From: a virus
Virus record (IMG/VR): IMGVR_UViG_3300020162_000222
Coordinates: 1-47,930 of that record
DNA length: 47,930 bases
Direction: 5' to 3' (one strand)
Under the pieces are notes generated by a model, which did no database searches, was not told the origin of the DNA, and saw only the letters and a list, made by a program, of their open reading frames with translations. A program made the translations under genes and the position numbers. Numbering within the stretch: the first letter of the stretch is position 1; every line of letters starts with the position of its first letter. Of the stretch, positions 29,874-41,800 are shown piece by piece.

Positions 29874-32800
29874 TATTAGACAAGAGTATAACAATGCTAC
29901 TTCTGGCTTAAATTTAGATCAATCTGTAAATCAGATTCCTAAAGGTAAGTTAACTTATGCATTGAATGCATCTGTTGAAAACTTTGACTCAGATTCTGTA
30001 AACTATCAGAATGAGCCAGGGAACGAGCTATGTCTAGACTTTCCTACAAACTTCCATTTAATAGGAACTCATTTTATTGTTGAAAAGAACAAACATGTAT
30101 TCTTTCTAGCTAATCCTGAAACAGGAGATAGTCAGATTGGATATATGGATAATAATGATTGTGTCTATCGTGTAGCAGTTAGTGCTCCTTGTTTAAATTT
30201 TGATATAAACTATCCTATTCTTAAAGCTGTTCACAAGATTACAAATTGCACCACAGAGGTGTATTGGACAGATGGTCTTAACCCTAGAAGATACATAGAC
30301 CTAAACAATATTCCATATAAGCTAGCTCCTACAGCTGATTTATGCGATCCTGTTTATACTAATGAACTTGATTGTAATCAATTAAACGTTCAACCTAATT
30401 TTAATATTCCTTCGTTAGATATAACAGATGTTGTAACTGGTGGTGACCTCACTGCTGGTACATATCAGTTTGCTATTCAGTATTCTGATGCTGCTGGTAA
30501 TGCGTATACATCTTACTATTCTGTTACCAATCCTACACCTATTGCCAATCCTAATATCACTACACCAGAGTTCTCTTACCAGGTTGGTAATTCTATTGTA
30601 GTTAGTATTAGTAACTTAGATACTAGTGGACAATTTCAGTATTTTAATCTTGCTGTAATTAAAACAGTAAATGCAATCGCTTCTGTTGAACTTGTTGGTA
30701 CATATTTTATAGAAGACGATACTAGAACTATAACTTATACAGGACAGAATGTTACACAGATTCGTCTTGCAATTGCTGATATATTTGAGAAATACCCATA
30801 CTATGAGGTAGCTCAAGACTTAACCACTGCACAAGATATCCTTATCTGGGATAACTTAACTTCTATTGATAGAATTAACTATCAACAGATTGCTACCCAA
30901 ATTGATCTTAAATGGGAAACATATAGAATCCCTAGTACAGAAACTTATGCTGATGAGCTAAATGCTACAAATCTTAGAGGTTATCTAAGAGATGAAGTGT
31001 ATGCTTTTGAGATAGTGTTTCTATTAAGCAACGGTAAGCAAACAGATGGTTTCCACATTCCTGGTAGAATGATTAGTGCTAACGAGGGCTCTCAACCAGA
31101 TGTTCCTAGTAGTAATCCTGATTTCATTGGAGAAGGAACAATAGCTCCTTATTGGAAGATTTATAACACAGGTTCTGTAACAGGATTTTCTCCTGGATAC
31201 ACAACAAGCCAATCATACAAAGGACCTTACCAATATGGTGAGTTTGCTTATTGGGAATCAACAGATACATATCCATGTAATATAGATGTATGGGGAACTC
31301 TTGCTAGTCAACCCATTAGACACCACAAGTTTCCTGATGTATTAGTAAGTCCTATCTTTGAAAGTCCTACATACACATTAGGATCAGGATTCACTCCAGT
31401 GATGCAAAGTGATGCTGTATTTCCAATGGGTGTAAAGATTGATGTTCAACAAGTTGCATACTTAGTGTATTCATCTAATCTTACACAAGCACAGAAAGAA
31501 AGCATTGTAGGATTTAAGATTGTAAGAGGAGATAGAAGTACAAACAGATCTATTGTAGGTAAGGGTATTCTTAGAAACGTAGGTAAATATAAGAGAGAAG
31601 AAACAGAATTCTATTTTCCTAACTACCCATACAATGATCTTAATAAGGATGAGTTCCTTCTTGATAATAACAATGGTTATTGTGATGAATGTATTACATA
31701 TAAACTTGTTACTACAGGATCTACTATTGTAGAGTATACAGACTGTTTTTCAAATACATTAATAAGTGAAACACTTGTTTCATCTCCAACTAATATATTC
31801 TCTCTTAGTACACCTATTATTACTTCTGGCACAGCAGTAGTCACTATAGTTCCTTATGACACTTATAGACTAACTAGTAATAGTACTACAACATTTGAAT
31901 CTAAAGATCCATTAACAGGTAATACTGTTGTCACCATAGTTAATGTTGGAGTTGTTGAGTTTGTTAATTCTACAACTATTCCAACAATCATTGGTGGTAC
32001 ATCAGATGCTACTATTACTAAACTATCAACTAGAAGATCTTTAAAATATCCTAATAAACTAGATGCATTTGCTACAGATGAGTCTAAATATAGAATGGTA
32101 TTTAACTCACCTGAAACATCTTTTGGACAACCTTTCTTAGGAACTGTTCTTAAGTTAGAGAATGTAATGTTCGGTGCTGGTATAGCTCACTTTGTAGAAG
32201 TTAAGAAGAATGCAATGTATAAGCTTCTTACAGCAGAAGCTCAGAACGATGCTCTTAAATCTAGTGAAGCTATTGCTGCTATAACACCAACATTTAATGC
32301 CTCAGCTATGTTTGCTGCATATCAGGCATATCTAACTATCTACATAAATGGAATCACTAGAAGAAACTATGGTTATTCATTTAACTCAATAGCTAGTTAT
32401 GATTATAGTGGGGCTATTGATAACAATCTAGGAATCAAACAAAGACAACTAGATAACTCTCAATATCTATTCTCTGGAGTACAGTCTGTAAGTGACTTAC
32501 ATGATTTCAATAACTTCAATAGAGAATCATCTATATATATAAAGACAGTTGATACCAGAGATGGTTCATCAGTGATACCTTTACCGTTCCCTAACCAAAC
32601 TCCTAGTTTGTTAGTTGGTGGTGTAAGTGGTATATCTGATACATCAAGGTTTACAGTATCACAAAAGAACAATTGTTCTGTACCTAATAAGAATGAATCT
32701 ATTAACGTAGTTTCTTACTATGGATCATTAAAGAATATATTTGTTAACCAATGGGGTCAGATATACTCTTATGAAACAATTGATACAGGATTTCAAGAAA

Positions 32801-34947
32801 ACATTGATATTAACAATTTGATGTTCTCTACCCCTAAATCAGCTACCATCTTTGGTGGAGATACATTTATTAACAAATTTGCATTTAAGACAAAGCTTCC
32901 ATTCTTTATTGATAATAGAGTGAATGCTCCTGATGATAGTGACATATTCTATGATGAGATTGGTAATGTGGCTTATCCACAATACTGGCACTCAGCTAGA
33001 TCCATCCTACAAGATTATAGTTTAAACGCAGGTGCTGGTCCAGTGTTAAAGAATATGATTTCTTACAAGGCTCATAACTTTGACTGTCCTAATAACCAAA
33101 ATCCTGCACCTAACTCAGCAACAAATCCTCCTATAGTAAATCCTAATAGAACTTTCTATGATGGAAAGATGTATATGTTTGCTTATGGTATTCCTTATTT
33201 CTATTGTGAGAGTTCATACAATGTTGACTTACGTCAAGCGTTTAATAACTTAGAAGGTGATTTCTACCCACACGTGAGCTCAGGTATTCCTGATAACTGG
33301 TTACAAGAATCGGTAGTACCTATTGTTTTTGATAATACATATTATTATAACATAACATATTCAAAGCAGAATAGAGAGAATGTATTCACTCACTTACCTG
33401 CTGATTGGGTAGAAGAACTTTGTTATACTAAGTATCCATTTAGAGCTGTTTATTCAGATCCTCAGGATGCATATGCTGATAACAAGGTGAATAGCTGGTT
33501 AACTTATTCAGCTACATCATTCTTTGATTTCCCTCAAAACTTTGGTGACCTTGTATCATTAGATGGTATTCAGAACAAGGCTATTCTTGCTAGATTTGAG
33601 AACAAGTCATTGTTGTACAATACAATGCTTACAGTTCAAACTAGCAATCCACAAGCTGCTTATTTAGGTAATGACACATTATTCAAGAGTGCTCCTCCAA
33701 TTGACTTTGCAGAAACAGATCTTGGATATGTAGGAAGTCAGAATAAGATGTTATTAAAGATTCCTCAAGGACAAATCACTGTAGATGCTAAGAGAGGACA
33801 GGTGTTCTTGATTGAAGGTTTACAGGCTACAGATTTATCTGGGTTTGGTTCAGGACTTAATAAGTTCTTTACAGACCATTTAGCATTTGAAATCTTACGT
33901 TACTATCCTGATGTAAACACAGACAACCATTACAATGGTATTGGCTTACATGGAGTATTTGATAGCAAGTATGACAGGGTTATTATATCTAAACTAGATT
34001 ATATTCCTAACAGTAAGGACATCAAATACGATGCTATAGCTAGGGAGTTTTATATAGAAAGAGTGCTAGGTGGTAGCACATTAAGAACAGTAGTTAGTGT
34101 TTATGACTCAGAATACTTCTGTAATAAGTCATGGACTCTATCATTCAGCATGAATACAAAGAGTTGGATAAGCTTCCATAGCTATATTCCTAACTTCTAC
34201 ATTGCTGAGAATAACTTCTTCTATTCTGGATTGAATGGTGGATGTGATCTAGAAGCAATTGCTTTCTCTGAAATTCCTTGTACAACCACTACAACCACAT
34301 CAACAACAAAAGATTGTAGAATAATAGGTACAGCGGTTGATCTATGTGTAGATTGTACAATAGTGGGTACAGCAGTTGATACTTGTTGTATGATTGGTAC
34401 AGCTGTAGAAGTGTGCACCACCACTACAACAACCACTAATTTATTTATATGGTATCAACTGACAAACTGTGAAGATAGCTCTATAGAGTACTCTGAATCA
34501 TATCCATTTGGAACATTTGCAATTAATGATAGAGTAACTTCTCCAGGAAACACTTGGGTAGTTACAGGATCTTTAACTATTGATCCAGGTGGTGTGTTAT
34601 ATGCAATCACACCAACAGGGTTTACTGATTGTCCAGGTTCAACTACAACTACAACAACTAGTTCTAGTACAACAACTACTACTACCACAGCTGCTCCACC
34701 TGAACCTACCACTACTACCACAACTAGTAGTAGTACGTCAACAACAACCACTACAACCACTGCAGATCCTACACCAACAACTACTACAACTACTACTATA
34801 GAACCAACTACCACAACAACTACTAGTACAAGCACTAGCACAACAACCAGTACTTCTACTAGTACAACAACAACAACAACTACCACTGCTCCACCAGCAC
34901 CAAGCTGTGAATTAGGTGGTACAGCTGAAGAAGAATGTCCTTCATAA
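29851..34947 (+). CDS. Giant tail stabilization-type protein with Thr-rich tail
   Basis: 1698 residues. The N-terminus GEETTNIRQEYNNATSGLNL followed by DQSVNQIPKGKLTYALNASV is characteristic of the crAss-like tail stabilization family (needle- or hub-like). Many beta segments follow (KAVHKITNCTTEVYWTDGLN; QSYKGPYQYGEFAYWESTDT; AYWYS-type loops). After residue about 1475 the protein changes to Thr/Ser-rich stretches interleaved with Cys-GTA-Cys repeats and a folded domain (YQLTNCEDSSIEYSESYPFG). The next gene probably encodes the missing C-terminal domain, so the ancestral protein seems split here. Confidence 0.82.
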   Translation: MAGEETTNIRQEYNNATSGLNLDQSVNQIPKGKLTYALNASVENFDSDSVNYQNEPGNELCLDFPTNFHLIGTHFIVEKNKHVFFLANPETGDSQIGYMDNNDCVYRVAVSAPCLNFDINYPILKAVHKITNCTTEVYWTDGLNPRRYIDLNNIPYKLAPTADLCDPVYTNELDCNQLNVQPNFNIPSLDITDVVTGGDLTAGTYQFAIQYSDAAGNAYTSYYSVTNPTPIANPNITTPEFSYQVGNSIVVSISNLDTSGQFQYFNLAVIKTVNAIASVELVGTYFIEDDTRTITYTGQNVTQIRLAIADIFEKYPYYEVAQDLTTAQDILIWDNLTSIDRINYQQIATQIDLKWETYRIPSTETYADELNATNLRGYLRDEVYAFEIVFLLSNGKQTDGFHIPGRMISANEGSQPDVPSSNPDFIGEGTIAPYWKIYNTGSVTGFSPGYTTSQSYKGPYQYGEFAYWESTDTYPCNIDVWGTLASQPIRHHKFPDVLVSPIFESPTYTLGSGFTPVMQSDAVFPMGVKIDVQQVAYLVYSSNLTQAQKESIVGFKIVRGDRSTNRSIVGKGILRNVGKYKREETEFYFPNYPYNDLNKDEFLLDNNNGYCDECITYKLVTTGSTIVEYTDCFSNTLISETLVSSPTNIFSLSTPIITSGTAVVTIVPYDTYRLTSNSTTTFESKDPLTGNTVVTIVNVGVVEFVNSTTIPTIIGGTSDATITKLSTRRSLKYPNKLDAFATDESKYRMVFNSPETSFGQPFLGTVLKLENVMFGAGIAHFVEVKKNAMYKLLTAEAQNDALKSSEAIAAITPTFNASAMFAAYQAYLTIYINGITRRNYGYSFNSIASYDYSGAIDNNLGIKQRQLDNSQYLFSGVQSVSDLHDFNNFNRESSIYIKTVDTRDGSSVIPLPFPNQTPSLLVGGVSGISDTSRFTVSQKNNCSVPNKNESINVVSYYGSLKNIFVNQWGQIYSYETIDTGFQENIDINNLMFSTPKSATIFGGDTFINKFAFKTKLPFFIDNRVNAPDDSDIFYDEIGNVAYPQYWHSARSILQDYSLNAGAGPVLKNMISYKAHNFDCPNNQNPAPNSATNPPIVNPNRTFYDGKMYMFAYGIPYFYCESSYNVDLRQAFNNLEGDFYPHVSSGIPDNWLQESVVPIVFDNTYYYNITYSKQNRENVFTHLPADWVEELCYTKYPFRAVYSDPQDAYADNKVNSWLTYSATSFFDFPQNFGDLVSLDGIQNKAILARFENKSLLYNTMLTVQTSNPQAAYLGNDTLFKSAPPIDFAETDLGYVGSQNKMLLKIPQGQITVDAKRGQVFLIEGLQATDLSGFGSGLNKFFTDHLAFEILRYYPDVNTDNHYNGIGLHGVFDSKYDRVIISKLDYIPNSKDIKYDAIAREFYIERVLGGSTLRTVVSVYDSEYFCNKSWTLSFSMNTKSWISFHSYIPNFYIAENNFFYSGLNGGCDLEAIAFSEIPCTTTTTTSTTKDCRIIGTAVDLCVDCTIVGTAVDTCCMIGTAVEVCTTTTTTTNLFIWYQLTNCEDSSIEYSESYPFGTFAINDRVTSPGNTWVVTGSLTIDPGGVLYAITPTGFTDCPGSTTTTTTSSSTTTTTTTAAPPEPTTTTTTSSSTSTTTTTTTADPTPTTTTTTTIEPTTTTTTSTSTSTTTSTSTSTTTTTTTTAPPAPSCELGGTAEEECPS
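34273..34945 (+). repeat. Thr/Ser codon repeat tract with Cys-GTA-Cys motifs
   Basis: ACA/ACT/ACC and AGT/TCT codon runs encode poly-Thr/Ser between residues 1475 and 1690 of the giant tail protein. Embedded are three motifs CRIIGTAVDLC, CTIVGTAVDTC, CMIGTAVEVC (34315-34420) and a fourth, CELGGTAEEEC, at the end. Related tracts occur at 23098-23160, 25625-25778 and 26008-26080. Confidence 0.85.
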
Positions 34948-34959
34948 TATAAATGAGAT

Positions 34960-35826
34960 ATGTCTAAAGTAATAACAATAAAATTAACAAAGGCTGGTGT
35001 TAGAACTGGACCGTTTAAGATTTCTGATAACTACGGAAATGTCTTAGGAACTAATATTCCTAAGAGTCAAGTTATTTCTGGAATCACATATTCGGTGAGT
35101 GATGATGTTACTGTTATTATTATTGAATCTATAGGAAAGTGCAAGACAAGACTACAAATGCCTATAGAGGAACTATGTATTACAGATATAGCAGCTATTG
35201 AGTTTGTTCCTACAGACACTCCATCATTGTGGAGGCACTTAACTAACACAATGATTTACAATACGTTCTATGGAAACATAGAACCATATGTCATTGAATA
35301 CCCATTTGCTTATGAGTATTTTGATGAAATCTTACAGAATGTAAAAGATTACACTAAGGCATACAAATACCTGCCTATCCCTGATGGTGTGTTTAATGAT
35401 AACGCTAAGATAGAAACAAACACAGTTTATTTCAACAAAGCTATTCTATACAATGGACAACAGTCTTCTGGTATCCTAGAACTAGCTCCTAAACCAATGA
35501 ACAACCTCAAGGAATACTTGAAGTATCCTATGTATAACGCTGAGAGTAAGACAATTACGTTTACTAAATCAGATAATTTTTATCAATATAACACATTCTG
35601 GTCATTAGTTAAAGATAAATCCTTACCTTTGTTTGTGACTGGTTGTGACTCATTATCTGTAGATAAGGTTGTAAATCAACTTAATATGGATTATGGCAAA
35701 CGTTCATTTAAAAAGGAACCCCTGCGTGCGAAGGATTTAAAAGTGAGACATATCCTTGATGATAGATCAGATGCCCATTTAATAAGTCAATTCATTATCA
35801 CACCTGCTCAAATTTCTTATAAGTAA
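34960..35826 (+). CDS. TGPF domain plus stabilization-protein C-terminal-like domain
   Basis: 288 residues. Residues 1-70 (VITIKLTKAGVRTGPFKISD; VTVIIIESIGKCKTRLQMPI) are paralogous to the N-terminal domain of the 25793-26311 protein. The rest (DTPSLWRHLTNTMIYNTFYG; NIEPYVIEYPFAYEYFDEIL; ITFTKSDNFYQYNTFWSLVK) resembles the C-terminal part of crAss-like tail stabilization proteins, which supports a split of an ancestral single protein by insertion of the Thr-rich tail and TGPF domain. Overlaps the giant cargo gene by one base. Confidence 0.75.
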   Translation: MSKVITIKLTKAGVRTGPFKISDNYGNVLGTNIPKSQVISGITYSVSDDVTVIIIESIGKCKTRLQMPIEELCITDIAAIEFVPTDTPSLWRHLTNTMIYNTFYGNIEPYVIEYPFAYEYFDEILQNVKDYTKAYKYLPIPDGVFNDNAKIETNTVYFNKAILYNGQQSSGILELAPKPMNNLKEYLKYPMYNAESKTITFTKSDNFYQYNTFWSLVKDKSLPLFVTGCDSLSVDKVVNQLNMDYGKRSFKKEPLRAKDLKVRHILDDRSDAHLISQFIITPAQISYK

Positions 35827-38800
35827 TGGCTAACAATATTAACTGTACATGTGGACATTCTTGGAGCAAAGCAAGCTCTAGCAAGAAAGATATGTATGTA
35901 TGTCATATATGTGGAAAGGATAACACCATGAAAGATGGAGGTTGGTTAGATAACTATGGTAAGAAGCCTAATCCTAATGATGTAACTGTATCAACAGGTC
36001 CTGGTTATGTAGGGAGTGGATATGATGTACAGGGTAGAGATTATTCTCCTGCATGGGGTGGACAGTTTCAAATGGGTGGTAGTTTACCAGGTGCTGTAGG
36101 ATTCACGTACGCACGTACAGCTGGTTCAGCTCCTAGCAATGGTAAGTATGCAAAGAAGACAAAAGCTTCTGCACAGAACGGTAAGGGATTAGGAAGTTCA
36201 AAACAACCTACATATCTAACTTTTGATACTAATGATCCAGCATTTCAATCTACTGAGGCTAATGATTTCTCTGTCTTTGATCCAAATAACTTTCAGAACG
36301 TAAAGAAGAATTTGACAGATTACATGAGTTCTCCTCTGTATCTAGATAGACTTTCTAAAAGTATACCTAATAAAAATGCTGCAAATAAGGCACAACAGGA
36401 TAGACTTAAGAACGTAGAGAATCTTAAATTGAATCCTCTAGGTGAAGATACAAATTATTCTAAAGGTGTTGTTAATCTTGGTTTTAATGATTTTAATGAT
36501 AATGCAGCAGTTGTTCATGAAATGTCACATGGAGTAGCTCCAACTTGGTATGGGAATAAAAATAGATTTCTTGATAATATTATACATTCTGTTTTTCAAA
36601 AAGATCAAGATCTTAGAAATAAAGAATTAAGTAAATTAAATATACCTTTAAGTAGTGAGTATGTTAGTGACGTAGAATCAACATATGCTAATTCTAACTA
36701 TAAGCCATTTCAAGATGAGCACTATAGACCAAAAGATAAAAGTAAAACACAACAACAAGTTGCAGCTAATGAGACTTATGGAGATCTAAATGCAATAAGA
36801 CAACTGTTGTTTGAGAATAAAGTTACCGATAAATTTGGACAAGAACTAACTCCAGACATTTGGAATAAAGCTTTAGAAGACAGAAAGATTTTAAACAATC
36901 CTCTGTTAAAGAGAATGAAGTTGAAATTTAGCGATGAGGACATCATTAAGATGAATAATGAGGTGGCTAAGAACAATAGCATGATTCCTATTGATAGAGC
37001 ACAGAATGGTAAGGAGATGAAATACTATCAAGAAGGTTTAGATTGGAAACCTAATAGTATTGCTCAGGATGGTGGAGCTATTGTAGACCCAATGGGACAA
37101 TGGGCACATCCAGGAGAAGTAACTATCATACCATCTACAGACATAACAATGGAAGGGGTAGATTATCCCGTACTAGGAATATCTGATACAGGGGATCAAC
37201 AAATGATGTATCCTGGAGAAGACTACCAATTTGATGGTGACTATGTTACAGAATATCCAATGATGCAAGATGGTGGGTGGTTGAATAAATTTGACCAGGG
37301 GAAAGCTCCATCAGATGCTACAAGAGTTTCTGCTCCTATAAAACCCCTTACAAAGAAAGAACAGAAAGAGAATGTTAGAATAAACAAACAAACTCAGAAA
37401 AATACTGAAGAATATAATAAAGCAATAATAGCTGATAGAAAAAGCAAAAGAGAAACTAAAGGAGATGTAAATGTTCCTGGTAGTTTTAATATATCAGAGA
37501 AGCTTAAGTTGTCTAATATTCTTCCAGAAAGCTGGACCTCACCTGGAGGAGCTGTAGACGTATTTGATGAGTATTTAAACCCAGGAGCAGTTATAGGTCC
37601 TTTGGCAGATTCTCTAGGAGAATCAATTGCTGCAAGAAGTCCTGAAGGTGTTGCTACAACATTAGCAATGACTCTTGGAGCAGGAGCATTAGGTTTTGAT
37701 CCATTAGGTAGTTCAATTAAATCTGCAAAAAAAATAGGTAAACATCTTACAGAGAAGACAGCTTTAAAACGTTTTTCTAAATTTAGTGGGGTAGATGATT
37801 TAGGTATGTTTACTCAAAAAGGTAGTAATAAATATTATCAGTTAGGTGAACCTAAAAATTTAGAAACTAACAATGTTAAAATAAATAATAAACTAAAAGA
37901 TTGGATAGAAGAAAATGTTGAGGAGTTTACTATTAAACCTGAACCAAAACCAGATTTTGGTAGTATGACTATTGATAAAGCTGAGTCAGAAAACTATTTA
38001 AAGAACTATCAAAAAAATCTACAAAGTAACTATAATAGATATCTAAAAGATAGAAAAGAAGCCATTGAATTTTGGAATGAAGAAGTAAATATATTAGGCA
38101 AAGATCCAAAAGACATGCCTCCAATGCTTCGTGATTTAATAAATGATCCAAACTATAAAAACTTTTATCTAGATTTAGAACCAGATACAAAACATATTGC
38201 ACAAGGACTTGTAAGTGATTATTCAGGTACAGATATAAATGCTAATTTAGTAGATAAATATTATTTACCAAAAGGAGGAAGAGCTTTAGTAACTAAAGAT
38301 TCTGGAGAAGGCCTTTTTAAAAAATCTGCAGATAATTTTGGAGATTATAAACAAGTAAAACCTTGGGAAGTTTTTAATAAAAACTTCTTTATAAGAAAAA
38401 ATAAAAACGGTGGCTGGTTAAGTAAGTATCAAGATGGAGGTGGTTTATCTAGATCTAATCTAGAAATGATGGCAACTCTTCAAAAAGATATTAAGAATCA
38501 GAAAGCTAGAAATGCTCAAGAAACTGTTTCTCAATACACTCCAAAACCTGGGGATCAACAGAGAATGAATGCAGCTAAAGATGCATATAGAAAGGAACAA
38601 GCTAAACTATTAAATAGAGCAGCTAGTTCTGAAGTGGCAGCGAAAGCTATGGAGAATATAGTAGAACCTATGTTAGTAATGGAAGGTGTGGCATCTGGTC
38701 TTAGTGGTGTACGTAGTCTAATGACTAAACCAAAATCTATTTCTCCTTCTTATGTTTCCCCTCCTTATGAGAAGTCAGGATTCAATCCACTTGGTTTAGT

Positions 38801-41800
38801 AGATGATATAGCACCAAGAATAGATCCTATAAAAGCAATGGGTGTAGAGATGGATATAATGGACATGAGTCCGTTAAATCTTATACCTGGATATGGCAGA
38901 AAACTATCTGGTAAAAACCAGACGTTTAGAAAGTTTGGTAACTCTTTAGATGATGTTATACAAAGACAGGCACTAAGTCCTGCTGGTGGTTCTAAATTTA
39001 GAATGGGTAAAGAGCAGATAACAAGTGAAGGAAACTGGGCTGCTAAAAACCAACCATCTGAAAACTATCCAGGTGTTTTTGAAGCCACCTTTGATATGAA
39101 CAACCCTGATGCAAACTTATCTGCAGTTGAGATAGCTAACAGAAATGGTGTACTCATGGTTGACAGATCTGGAAGAAGACTTCCTGAAATACCACTTACA
39201 GAACCTGGTATGTCTTTTAACAGAAGACTTCCTTTTTCTACAAGATATGTTCCTATTGACAAACAGAAACTGATGAATAACGAGTTTCAGTTTGCTACCA
39301 TGGCTCCACATTTACAAAGTCTTGCTGAGAAGTATACACTTGGACTAGGAGCTGCTAGTGTTTTGGGTAAAGAAGCAAGAGATACTTATAACAAGTATAC
39401 TATAGATCCAGTTATTGATATGGCTAAGAAGCTTGAGCTTGAAAAACTTGGACTGAACGTTGAAAAACGCAAAGATGGTGGGTGGTTAGGTAAATTTGAT
39501 ACAGCTCAGAGTGGTGGAACATTTATGGATAAGTTGGATGCAAACAATCCTACATTACAAAAATATTTAAATATTGAAAAAAATAGAAGTAGCGGTGATA
39601 TAGCATCCTACTTTTCTGAAATAGGAAGGGCGCAGCAAAAACCTAAAATGGATAAGGCAATAGTTCAAGCTGATCAGAAAAGACAACAACAAATACTTGC
39701 AGAAGCAGTTGCTAATGCTAAAGGCAAACAAGCAACTGTTAAACAAGACAATAGAACATCTAGAGAAAAAGAAATTGCTCAAAAACAATTGTTAGATCTT
39801 AAGATGGATAAAGCTAGAGGTACTTCACCTTTTACTCAAACATTAAGTTCTTTTACACCAACGGGAAGTAATGAAGCTGCTGGTCAAATATTTGCTGAAG
39901 GTGTAGGACAAATGACCCCTATGATAGGAGCTACAAGATTGTTTAACACTGTAAGAGACCCTGAAAATAATCCTTATGGCATTGGTCAGGGGAATGGATT
40001 TCTGGCAAATACACTTGGTACATTAGGTTTACTTGGAGATGTTTTTGATGTAGGTGCTGTAACTGCCCCTGGTGTAAAAGCTGCAGGCAAATACCTCACC
40101 GAACAAACACCTTTAAAAAATGCTTACAAAATAAATCCTTTTGCTTTTGAACCTACAGAAGGAATGATGTATAGAGGACTTGGAGTAGAGGGAATGGAAG
40201 ATGCTTTTCAGTCTGGTGTATTTAGAGCTAAGCAAAATGTAGAACCTTCTATGGTAGGTAACTTTGATATGTCTAAACAATTTGACAAAGCTTACTTTAG
40301 TCCAAAGTTTGATGTAGCAGATCAATATGGACAAGGATATATTGCTGAGGTACCAAGAACAGCTTCTGACTGGGGAAAAAGATATGGTAAAAAAGAATGG
40401 AGTCAAATAGCTCAAAGAGATATACCTATAACTGAAGGTAAGATATTACAGAAAGATTGGTTAAGAGGATATAAAGAAGTTTCTCAACCAAGTGGTGTAG
40501 CAACTCCTAATTTAGGATCAGCAATTGAACAATCAACTCCGTTAAAAAACATATCTGAAATAGAAGCAACATCTCCTAATGTAAAATCATCTTGGGAACC
40601 ACAAGAACTTCCAGGATTACATTTAACCTCTACAATGGAAGGAGGTCCTATTAGTAAGATAGTAGAGCCTAAAACAGGACTTGTAAATGTAGAACAAGCA
40701 TTAGGTATTATAGCAAAAGAATCAGGTGGTGCTAGCAAAGCAAGTCTTATAAGAAATGCACTAGGAAAAGATATTCCTAAGAAGATGGATTATAATGATT
40801 TTAGGAAAACAGTGCAGGATCAACTTATTCCTTTAGATAGAGAAGTTGTTAGTACTCCTCGTTCTGGTTATGGTACAGATCAAATAGGGTACACAAAACT
40901 TACTCCAAACAATAGGAAAATTATGTCTGATCGTATAAATAATACAAAAGAAGAGATTCTTAAATTAGAAAAAGAAGGAAATATTGAAAACCAAGATTAT
41001 TTAGACATATTAAAAGCAAATCTGCAGATTGATTTAAAAGATTATAATAATCTTCCTTTAGAAAATCAAACTATTAGATTAAGTAATAAAGATAAATTTG
41101 GTAGAGGATCTGATGCTCATGATAATCCTGCAGAAACTCTTGGTCATATTCATTTTATAAGAGACGCTGAATCACCAGATGTTCTTACAATGACACAAAT
41201 GCAATCTGATGCTTTTCAAGGCACACATAGATCAATGCCTAAGAGTTTAGAAAATGCAGAGTTTTCTTTACAAAGTTTGGAAAACATAGTGAGTCAGCGT
41301 AATAACGTTCTTGAAAGTTTAAAAAAACAAAAAGAAGAACTACTTATAAATAAAGCAGATAAAGAAACTATTGGTCAAATAGATGAAGAGATTGATAAAT
41401 TTACAAAGCTTATAAAAGATCAAGAAGCTACAAATAAACTTAATAAAGCAGAAGTAGAAAACTTTGCACAGAAGTCATTATTAGATAAAAATCATCAAGA
41501 AAGATATTTACAAGAGCTAGTAGATTATGCTGGTAAACGAGGTGATGTAAATAAAGTAAGAGTACCAACATCAGAAACTGCAGCAAAGGTACAAGGTTAT
41601 AAGGGTATTGAAGCTGAAGAGATTATAAAAAGATATAATGAGGAAATAGCAAAAAATCCAAACTATACTAAAGAAATTACTGAAAGAGCAACTGAGAATG
41701 AAATAAAACTAATTAATGATGTTTTAAATGGAAAGAAAAAAGGTATGGTATATGAGCCAGAAGCCCAAACCATTCTTAAAAAATATACAGAACAACCTAA

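Noticed and set aside
25385-32981. Two further DnaA-box matches (25385-25393, 32973-32981)
   Set aside because: Both lie inside structural genes without accompanying repeats, so they are probably chance; they also limit the weight of the 9743 match.
34455-34886. Val-rich minus-strand ORF opposite the Thr-rich tract
   Set aside because: It is the mirror of the ACA/ACT codon repeats; the same artefact occurs opposite the acidic scaffold region (17300-17803).
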